64,000 nt of DNA, from positions 71,406 through 135,405 of the forward strand of contig CAJMMN010000005.1 of assembly GCA_905214525.1 (NCBI GenBank). Direction: 5' to 3'. Shown here piece by piece: positions 58,033-64,000 of this stretch. Below the pieces are notes generated by a model. It was not told the DNA's origin, made no database searches, and was given only the letters and a program-made list of their open reading frames with translations. This DNA comes from an uncultured bacterium (GTDB lineage: Bacteria > Actinomycetota > Coriobacteriia > Coriobacteriales > Coriobacteriaceae). The stretch's first letter is position 1, and the number at the start of each line of letters is the position of its first letter. The position numbers and the translations under genes are program-made.

Positions 58033-58933
58033 GAGCCTTCGCCCCCTTGCGGCCGATAAGGTGGATGATCAGGATAAAGATAAGGCTCATGCCCATCAGC
58101 AGCAGACCGAGTGCCCACAGAACGTCGTCCTGGGCCGAACCCTCGGCATAGACCGCCATGGACGTGGTGAGCGTGGTGGTGATGGTCGACGCTGGCGACA
58201 GCAGCGACATCGGCATGGCCTCGATACCGCCGATAACCATGCGCACGGCAAGCGTCTCGCCAAAGGCGCGGGTCATACCCAGGATGACCGCGGTCATGAG
58301 CGACGGCATGGCGGACTTGAGCACCACGTGCCAGATGGTCTGCCAGCGGGTGTAGCCCAGCGCGAGCGAGCCCTGACGGTAACTGTCGGGCACGGCGCGC
58401 AGGCCATCGACCGAAAGCGTGGTCATCGTCGGCAGAATCATGACGGCCAGCACGATGGCGCCGGGCAGGATGCCCAGGCCCGTGCTCACGTGGAAAACGC
58501 TCTTCATAAGGCCGACGACCACGTGAAAACCGATCAGGCCAAAGACGACCGAGGGAATGCCGGTCAAAAGCTCAATGAGCGGCTGAAAGACCTTGGAGCC
58601 AAACTTGGGTTGGATCTCGACCGCAAAGATGGCAGAACCGATGGCGATGGGCAGCGCGATGAGCGTGGAGAGCACCATGACCGCAAACGAGGTGACGATC
58701 AGGGGCAGGGCGCCGGTATAAGGCAGGCCGTTTTCGGCTGTGTTGGCCAGGTCCCACTTGGTACCGGTGAAGAACTCGACGATCGAGACGCCGTCCTTAA
58801 CAAATGCCGAGAGGCCCTTTTGGGCGACCATAAAGATGAGCGCGGCAACGACAAGCGTCACGAGCGCTACGCACGCGCCCGTGACGACTAGGCCCACGTT
58901 CTCAAGGTCGCGCTTTGGCAGCTGTTTTGCCAT
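58025..58933 (-). CDS. pstC: Phosphate ABC transporter permease
   Basis: 302 aa with six predicted helices. Distinctive PstC parts: an N-terminal KRDLENVGLVVTGACVALVTLVV segment, FFTGTKWDL, PKFGSKVFQPLIELLTGIPSVVFGLIG and the EAA-like loop QGSLALGYTRWQTIWHVVLKSAMPSL. 25 bases after the pstS stop. PstA follows with an overlap. Confidence 0.94.
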   Translation of the reverse strand: MAKQLPKRDLENVGLVVTGACVALVTLVVAALIFMVAQKGLSAFVKDGVSIVEFFTGTKWDLANTAENGLPYTGALPLIVTSFAVMVLSTLIALPIAIGSAIFAVEIQPKFGSKVFQPLIELLTGIPSVVFGLIGFHVVVGLMKSVFHVSTGLGILPGAIVLAVMILPTMTTLSVDGLRAVPDSYRQGSLALGYTRWQTIWHVVLKSAMPSLMTAVILGMTRAFGETLAVRMVIGGIEAMPMSLLSPASTITTTLTTSMAVYAEGSAQDDVLWALGLLLMGMSLIFILIIHLIGRKGAKARG

Positions 58934-58958
58934 TGCAAACCTTTCCGGGGGCGATTAC

Positions 58959-59897
58959 TTATTTAGAGGAGACCTTGCCGCTGGCGTCCTTGACGACCTT
59001 CATGGCAGAGACGGGGATAAAGCCCTGCTCCTCGACGAGCTTGCCCTGGACGTCGTCGGAAAGCATGAACTCCAGGAAGGCCTTGGTAGCCTCGTCGGCG
59101 TCCTTAGCGCAGTACATGTGCTCGGTCGCCCAGATCTTGAAGGAGTCGTCGGTGACGTTTGTGCTCTTGGGCTCCACGCCCTCGACCTTGATGGCGTTGA
59201 ACTTGGAGTCATCGAAGTGCGAGAAGTCCAGGTAGGAGATGGCGTTGTCGGTGCTGCCCATCTGAGTCTGGACGTCGCCGGACTTGTCGAGCTCGGCGTC
59301 GCCCTTAAAGTCGACGGCCTCGTCGCCAAAGACGGCGGCCTCGAAGGTGGCGCGGGTGCCGGAGCCGGCCTTGCGGTTGAGAACGACGATGGTAGCGTCG
59401 TCGCCGCCGACCTCCTTCCAGTTGGCGATCTGGCCGGAGAAGATGCCCTTGAGCTGCTCGAGGGACAGGTCGTCGACCTTCACGTTCTTGGAGACGACGG
59501 GGCCCATGCCCACGACGGCAACCTCGTGGTCGACGAGGTTCTTGACCTGATCGGCCTCGAGCTTGGTCTCGGCGAAGACGTCGGAGTTACCGATGGTAAC
59601 GGTGCCGGCGGCGACAGCGGTCAGGCCCTTGCCCGAACCGTTGCCCGAACCGGAGACGGAGACGTCGGGGTTGGCATCCATGAACTTCTCGGCAGCGGCC
59701 TCGACGAGAGCCTGGAACGAGGAGGCGCCGTCGTAGGTCACCTCGCCCGAGACGGACTCGGCAGCAGCGGCGCTACCCTTGCCGGCGGCGTCGGATTCGC
59801 CGGAGCCGCCGCAACCAACGAGACCGAGACCGACGATGCTGGCAAGACCACCAGCGAGGCCGAGGAACTGACGACGAGAATAAGCCTGATCGAGCAT
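58959..59897 (-). CDS. pstS: Phosphate-binding lipoprotein of the ABC transporter
   Basis: 312 aa. The signal peptide has a twin-arginine motif SRRQFLG (residues 7-13) and a lipobox LVGC (26-29), so it is probably exported by Tat and anchored by lipid at Cys29. The mature part has GASSFQALVEAAAEKF and NRKAGSGTRATFE, the phosphate-binding loops of PstS. Ser/Ala-rich linker after the Cys. AAAGGAAG precedes the ATG at 59897. First gene of the pst operon, with a candidate phosphate-regulator site upstream. Confidence 0.93.
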   Translation of the reverse strand: MLDQAYSRRQFLGLAGGLASIVGLGLVGCGGSGESDAAGKGSAAAAESVSGEVTYDGASSFQALVEAAAEKFMDANPDVSVSGSGNGSGKGLTAVAAGTVTIGNSDVFAETKLEADQVKNLVDHEVAVVGMGPVVSKNVKVDDLSLEQLKGIFSGQIANWKEVGGDDATIVVLNRKAGSGTRATFEAAVFGDEAVDFKGDAELDKSGDVQTQMGSTDNAISYLDFSHFDDSKFNAIKVEGVEPKSTNVTDDSFKIWATEHMYCAKDADEATKAFLEFMLSDDVQGKLVEEQGFIPVSAMKVVKDASGKVSSK

Positions 59898-60041
59898 GAT
59901 CTTCCTTTCATACAAGCGACTCGCGGGCACCCTGCCCGCTTTGCTGTTTGGAAAGATACGGTCTCGATCGGGCAGCGCCCGCGTCAGCTGCGCTTTCTTA
60001 CGGGCATCTGATAGACCCTTACCGCAAGCGCGGCTCGGCTT

Positions 60042-60058
60042 TACAAACGAATAACAAA
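60042..60058 (-). promoter_or_regulatory. Candidate Pho-type direct repeat upstream of pstS
   Basis: On the - strand GTTTGT-5-GTTTGT, an 11-base period as in binding sites of PhoB/PhoP regulators, about 145 bases before the pstS ATG. The hexamers do not match the E. coli box exactly. The rest of the 439-base region upstream of pstS holds repeat B copy 4 and a TATCAG-like -10. Confidence 0.4.
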
Positions 60059-60091
60059 CCCCGTCGCAAGCATGCCTCACCTTTTACAAGC

Positions 60092-60246
60092 TAGTCATTG
60101 GGGACGTTCTTATAGTCATTGGGGACGTTCTTAAACGACTAGTCGTTGGGGACAGTCTTTGTAGATTGCCAAAAAGGAGTGTCCCAATCTGCCGGCACTT
60201 GGGGACGTTCCTTATCTGCTGGCACAAAAGGAACGTCCCCAAGTGA
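60092..60246. repeat. Repeat B, copy 4, with three tandem units
   Basis: TAGTCATTGGGGACGTTCTT occurs at 60092-60111 and 60113-60132, with a variant (TAGTCGTTGGGGACAGTCTT) at about 60140. Then come GGAGTGTCCC, two GGGGACGTTCC/GGAACGTCCCC units and CTGCCGGCAC as in copies 1-3. The most expanded copy in the window. Confidence 0.88.
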
Positions 60247-60249
60247 CGC

Positions 60250-60277
60250 AAAAAAGCCCGGGCAAAAGCACCGGGCT
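60250..60277 (-). terminator. Intrinsic terminator after the dipeptidase gene
   Basis: On the - strand AGCCCGG / CCGGGCT with a 9-base loop, then six T residues. 60 bases past the stop codon. Confidence 0.88.
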
Positions 60278-60336
60278 CGTAATGAAAGTTTGTATCCAAA
60301 CAGGATATAGGGGTTTCCCAGGTCCCTGGGGAAGCC

Positions 60337-61773
60337 CTACAGCTCGAGTTCGTTGAGGCGCAGGATTGCGACGATATAAATCTTGAGCGCTTGCTTGAGC
60401 TGTTCCTCGTTGGCACACTCGTTGGGACCGTGCATCTGGCCGCCCCACGCGGGCAGCTCCAGACCGGTCTCCTCGGGGCCAAACGATACGGCGCGGGCAA
60501 AGTTGCGCGCGTACGTGCCGCCGCCCATGGCAAAGGGCTCGGCATGCTTGCCCGTAAACTCGTTATAGGTATCAATAAGCGCCTTCACGGCCGGATCGTC
60601 GGCAGATACCGAGAACGGCACCTTCGCGCGACCCAGCTGGCACGTCACGCCAAAACGGCCCACGAGCGGCTCGAGCTGCTCGCGGATGGTATCGGCACTC
60701 GTGCTGTCGGGGAAGCGCACGTCGATGACCTGCTCGATATGGCCATCCGCCACGCGGATGACGCCAGCGTTGCAGGTAAGCGGGCCAAACGCCGGACTCG
60801 TTGCATCGATACCCAGGCCGCGGCCATAGGCATCCGCATGCACAAAGGCCAGGAACTTGACGAATTCGTGCTCGGCAGGCGTCAGCAGGCGCTCATCGCG
60901 TGCACCAAACGCGTCTTCGGCCTCGCGCAGATACGCCACGATGAGGCCGACGGCGTTGATGGTGCCCTCAGGCATCGAAGCGTGGCCGCCAATACCGTGG
61001 GCGAAAATCTGCGCATGCCCGTTATCAAGCGCCGTGATCTCCAGGCGGTCGGCGTTCTCAACGGGCGCCGGCAGCTCATCGGCGGCAATCGCGAGCTCGC
61101 AGATGGACTGCGACGGAATAGCGTTGCTCGCCTCGGCACCGCTCCAGGACACAATGCGCCCGCCGTCGATCTTGGAGCTCACAAACGTCGCCCCAAACTG
61201 GCCCTTCTCGGCATTGCAGACCGGGAACTCGGCATCGGGCGTAAACAAAAAGTCGGGGTCTGCGTGGTTCTCCAGATAATGGTGAACGTCGGACATGCCC
61301 ACTTCCTCATCGCAGCCCAGCAGCGCGCGGAAAGTGTAGCGCGGGGTAATGCCGTGCTTGAGCAGATAGGCGCCGGCGTAGAGCGACAGCACGGCAGGAC
61401 CCTTGTCGTCGATAACGCCGCGGCCGAGCAGCCAGCCCTCGCGACGCTCCATCGCAAACGGGTCGGTGTTCCAGCCGGGGCCGGCGGGCACCACGTCCAC
61501 ATGGCAAATGGTCGCGAGTTGCTTGTCGCCGCAGCCCGGGATATCGGCAATGCCCACATAGCCCTCGTCGTCGCTCGTCTGGTAGCCGAGCTTTTGCGCA
61601 ATGCCGAGCGCGCAATCGAGCGCATCACGGACCGGGCGGCCAAACGGCGCGCCGGGCTCCGCATCGGCAGAAACTGCCACGGACGGATAACTCACCAGCT
61701 GCTCGATATCGGCGACGACATCCTCCCAGACCTCGTCGACATACTCGGCGACGCTCTGCTCCACCTGATTCAT
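60337..61773 (-). CDS. Dipeptidase of the Sapep/PepV type (M20 family)
   Basis: 478 aa. Metal ligands: ICHVDVVPAG (His, Asp), GRGVIDDKGPA (bridging Asp), CDEEVGMSD (Glu-Glu), FTPDAEFPV (Asp) and MHGPNE (His) near the C terminus. VVPAGPGWNTDPF is diagnostic of the PepV/Sapep group, which cleaves dipeptides. AAGGAGG lies 7 bases before the ATG at 61773. Cytosolic, probably for peptide nutrition. Confidence 0.92.
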   Translation of the reverse strand: MNQVEQSVAEYVDEVWEDVVADIEQLVSYPSVAVSADAEPGAPFGRPVRDALDCALGIAQKLGYQTSDDEGYVGIADIPGCGDKQLATICHVDVVPAGPGWNTDPFAMERREGWLLGRGVIDDKGPAVLSLYAGAYLLKHGITPRYTFRALLGCDEEVGMSDVHHYLENHADPDFLFTPDAEFPVCNAEKGQFGATFVSSKIDGGRIVSWSGAEASNAIPSQSICELAIAADELPAPVENADRLEITALDNGHAQIFAHGIGGHASMPEGTINAVGLIVAYLREAEDAFGARDERLLTPAEHEFVKFLAFVHADAYGRGLGIDATSPAFGPLTCNAGVIRVADGHIEQVIDVRFPDSTSADTIREQLEPLVGRFGVTCQLGRAKVPFSVSADDPAVKALIDTYNEFTGKHAEPFAMGGGTYARNFARAVSFGPEETGLELPAWGGQMHGPNECANEEQLKQALKIYIVAILRLNELEL

Positions 61774-61827
61774 GGACGACCTCCTTACCAATGAGCGGCA
61801 AGCGTACCCGCCCCTCACATTTAGTTC

Positions 61828-62490
61828 CTAGATAGAGAAAAGTTTAGCAAGCTCAGCCACCGAGTGCACCACCGCATCGGCACCCGTCGCTTCATGCTCA
61901 CCCGGCGCCGCCGCGCCCGAATAGATGCCGATGCACGGCACGCCCATCGCGTGCGCGCCCTCGACGTCGTTAAAGCGATCGCCGATCATCACGGCCTCGT
62001 CCGCGGCCGCACCCAAGGCCGTCAACGCGTCGCGAACCGAATCGGCCTTGGTCTCGCGTCCCTGCGGCGGATTCATGCCAACCACTGCCTTAAACTGAGA
62101 AAGCCCCAGCTCGCCCACCATGTCGATGCACTTTGCCTCCATGCGCGACGTCGCCACGGCCAAGCGATGCCCCTGGGCGGCCAACCCATCCAGCAGCTCG
62201 GAAATTCCATCGAACACAGGGTACTCTTCCGGTCCCAGCTCATCAAAAAAGGCACGGTACTCGTCGGCCACCACAAGCGACTCCTCGCGCGAGAAGCCAT
62301 AAAAGTCGTGAAAGCTCTTCCACAGGGGCGGCCCAATCATGCGGCGCAGATCACCCATCTGCGCCTCCGAAAACCCGCGCACAGCCAGCGTCTTGCGCGT
62401 CGAGGTCATCACCGCCCGGCCTGTATCGGCCACCGTGCCATCGAAATCAAACAGCACAACCGACCGCTTGCATATCTCCAGCTGCTCCAC
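61828..62490 (-). CDS. HAD-superfamily phosphatase, phosphoglycolate-phosphatase-like
   Basis: 220 aa from a GTG start. Motif I VLFDFDGTVADTG, motif II VATSRM, Lys in ETKADSVRDAL, motif IV MIGDRFNDVEGA, with a small helical C1 cap between, as in PGP/Gph-type enzymes. The GTG at 62490 has AGAGGG before it; the frame is open to 62556 but without an ATG. Divergent from the second DegV gene. Confidence 0.85.
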   Translation of the reverse strand: MEQLEICKRSVVLFDFDGTVADTGRAVMTSTRKTLAVRGFSEAQMGDLRRMIGPPLWKSFHDFYGFSREESLVVADEYRAFFDELGPEEYPVFDGISELLDGLAAQGHRLAVATSRMEAKCIDMVGELGLSQFKAVVGMNPPQGRETKADSVRDALTALGAAADEAVMIGDRFNDVEGAHAMGVPCIGIYSGAAAPGEHEATGADAVVHSVAELAKLFSI

Positions 62491-62540
62491 TGGCACCCTC
62501 TCTTCCCCAGTTGACGATTTCCACACCGACACTTCAAACT

Positions 62541-62561
62541 GTTGACTATTCAACAATTGAA
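62541..62561. promoter_or_regulatory. Overlapping inverted repeats between divergent HAD and DegV genes
   Basis: GTTGA-4-TCAAC (62541-62554) overlaps TTCAA-3-TTGAA (62549-62561). TATACT at 62586-62591 is a likely -10 for degV. The overlapping palindromes would suit a repressor acting in both directions. Confidence 0.45.
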
Positions 62562-62647
62562 CCTAGTAATGTGGAACGACTCTACTATACTTGTCGCACT
62601 TTGCTCTCAGAAGGCGGCGCGCAAGCGCCCCAACGAAAGGTGCAATT

Positions 62648-63508
62648 ATGTCTTTTGCCATCATAACCGACTCCACGTCGGACATCTCCCCCGCTCGTGC
62701 TCAAGAGCTCGGCATTTACGTGATTCCGCTGCATGTGATTATCGAGGGCGAGGACCTGCTCGACCAGGTGCAGATTACCGCCGAGGAATACATCGCCCGC
62801 ATGGCTGGTTCCGAGCAGTTGCCGCACACATCGCAGCCGAGCGCCGGCGAGTTCAAGGCGCTCTTTGACCGCGTGCGCGCCGACGGCCATGATAGCGCCA
62901 TCTTTATCTCGCTATGCAGCGAGTGGTCTGCCTGCTATGCCAACGCCAGCCTGACGGCCGAGACCCACGAGCTCGACGTGCGCTGCATCGATTCGCGCAC
63001 CGGTTCGGGCGCCGAGGGTCTGCTGGTGGAGTACGCGCTCGCCATGCGCGAGGACGGCCGCAGCCTGGACGAGACCGAGGCGCAGATCCGCGCGACGCTG
63101 CCCGATGCACACCTGCTACTGATTCCCCGCACACTCGAGAACCTCGTTAAGAACGGCCGCGCGCCCAAACTCGCCGGCCAGCTCACGCAGATGTTCAACA
63201 TTCGCCTGGCCGTTTCGCCGGAGTGGAAGTCAGGCGAAATCAAGGCCATCAAGAAGGGCCGCGGTGCCAAGCGCATCGTTGCGAACACCATGGCTGACTG
63301 CCTCGAATTTTTGACCGAGCACCCGGGCTCCAGCGTGCGCGTGCTCACGACCGGTGCTGCCGAGGAGCAGGAGCTCGTTAACCAAGCGCTCGCAGGCCAG
63401 AACTACGTAGACGCCGGCACCGGCCCCATCGGCTGCACCATCGCCACCCACGTAGGCGTCGACGCCATCGCCATCAGCTACTGTCCCCGCTACCAACCTG
63501 CCAATTAG
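62648..63508 (+). CDS. DegV-family fatty-acid-binding protein (paralogue 2)
   Basis: 286 aa. FAIITDSTSDISP at the N terminus, QPSAGEFKALF, DSRTGSGAEGLLVEYAL, RTLENLVKNGRAP and the C-terminal GCTIATHVGVDAIAISY match DegV/FakB proteins that bind a fatty acid. GAAAGG lies 8 bases before the ATG. Same family as 11549 but clearly diverged (VKNGRAP against VRGGRLS), so the two may bind different chains. Confidence 0.9.
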   Translation: MSFAIITDSTSDISPARAQELGIYVIPLHVIIEGEDLLDQVQITAEEYIARMAGSEQLPHTSQPSAGEFKALFDRVRADGHDSAIFISLCSEWSACYANASLTAETHELDVRCIDSRTGSGAEGLLVEYALAMREDGRSLDETEAQIRATLPDAHLLLIPRTLENLVKNGRAPKLAGQLTQMFNIRLAVSPEWKSGEIKAIKKGRGAKRIVANTMADCLEFLTEHPGSSVRVLTTGAAEEQELVNQALAGQNYVDAGTGPIGCTIATHVGVDAIAISYCPRYQPAN

Positions 63509-63633
63509 GGACAGGTTTATTTTGGCAGGTTTTATCTGGGCAAACGTTAAACGGTAACAAGGCTTGCCTGGCAAGATCGGACATGCCAAAGCCGTCGAAC
63601 AACCGAAGTACACCCAGCCACAACAAAGCCATC

Positions 63634-63673
63634 ACGCCGACGCGCCGCAACTCAAGGCGCGCCGGCGTCTTTT
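63634..63673 (+). terminator. Intrinsic terminator after DegV 2
   Basis: ACGCCG-A-CGCGCC paired with GGCGCG-CCGGCGT around a 9-base loop, followed by CTTTTTAG. 125 bases past the stop. Confidence 0.88.
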
Positions 63674-64000
63674 TAGGAGTCGCGGCGGAAAAGGGGCCGT
63701 TTTAGCCAAAAGGCCGCGAAACGCTTCCCATTACGCCGCAACTTCATTGCCGCCCAACCAGCCAATCGAGAAATTGGCGGCGATCGATGCTTTGTTCAAC
63801 CCCCTTGCGATACCCTCTGGGCAAAAAATGGCAAATATGAGTACTGTTACCAGTTTAGTAACAGCGAAATCTGGCTGAAATTGCCATCTTCCGCCAATTC
63901 CGAGCGTCATAAAGTCCCGAATCGCCATGTTTAGAGGGTTGATTATGGTGGCGCGCGCAGACGTGGTGTAAGAGCGTCCCGAGGTCCGTCGCTGCAAGTC
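63674..64000. other. Non-coding end of the window
   Basis: No ORF with a ribosome site. An inverted repeat CTGTTAC-7-GTAACAG at 63844-63864 stands out in an A+T-rich patch. It could be a regulator site for a gene beyond the window or part of a dispersed repeat. Confidence 0.4.

Noticed and set aside
60092..60160. Tandem TAGTCATTGGGGACGTTCTT units as a CRISPR array
   Set aside because: The units are almost contiguous with 1-7 base gaps, there are no spacers of constant length and no cas genes.
63731..63997. 88-aa open frame on the - strand
   Set aside because: No ribosome site, no recognisable motif, crosses an inverted repeat; more likely non-coding.

Overview
The window looks like chromosomal DNA of a high-GC anaerobe of the Coriobacteriia, most probably a Collinsella or close relative. 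This is inferred from gene content (ATP-type PEP carboxykinase, LctP permease, two DegV proteins, pstSCAB without an adjacent phoU, Sapep-type dipeptidase) and from many dispersed GGGGAC-containing intergenic repeats. I had no database access, so the assignment is an inference. Most of the window is GC-rich housekeeping sequence with tight gene packing and clear Shine-Dalgarno sites. Positions about 22.7-35.4 kb, and the stretches around 38.5-39.9 and 47.8-49.8 kb, are visibly richer in A+T and look like accessory DNA.

Layout. 0-6 kb: end of an HD-domain protein, then proA, a proline-iminopeptidase-like hydrolase, proB and pncB (proline and NAD metabolism). 6-11 kb: a tail-anchored coiled-coil protein, tRNA-Ala(CGC), a PflA-like radical SAM protein, a 6S-like structured RNA candidate, a WecA/TagO-type transferase and trpS. 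11-17.6 kb: an MGMT-like protein, DegV, MarR, a B3/B4 protein, pckA and lactate permease. 17.7-22.4 kb: a flippase, a metallophosphatase and a K+/H+ antiporter, with near-duplicate repeat blocks on either side of the last two.

22.7-35.4 kb is the most interesting region, a probable anti-phage defence island. A MazG-like pyrophosphohydrolase overlaps a GIY-YIG/DUF2075 ATPase on the + strand. Converging on it is a three-gene - strand operon: a 1023-aa protein of unknown fold, a 1771-aa DEAH helicase with DUF1998 and several zinc knuckles, and a NERD-nuclease/SF1-helicase fusion. The first two match the layout of Druantia type III (DruH-DruE) as I remember it. The NERD-helicase as a translationally coupled third gene may be a new module.

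36-48 kb: serC and serA, a DUF559/Vsr-like nuclease-fold protein, an M20 deacylase, a short DUF1015 protein, two tandem histidine phosphatases, a nitroreductase, HdeD- and YaiI-like proteins, a histidine-rich metal permease and a DEDD exonuclease. 48-50 kb: a second DUF559-like paralogue flanked by a 29-bp direct repeat. 50-53 kb: a zinc/cadmium-type efflux operon (ArsR/SmtB regulator, stand-alone HMA protein, P1B ATPase) with three copies of one 20-bp operator, then a DtxR-family repressor with a tandem 20-bp operator. 53-64 kb: a HAD phosphatase, a Uup-type ABC-F protein, the pstS-C-A-B phosphate operon, a Sapep/PepV dipeptidase, a PGP-like HAD phosphatase and a second DegV protein.

The intergenic spaces carry at least four repeat families (called A to D here), usually directly after stop codons. 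No transposase, integrase, CRISPR array or cas gene was seen.
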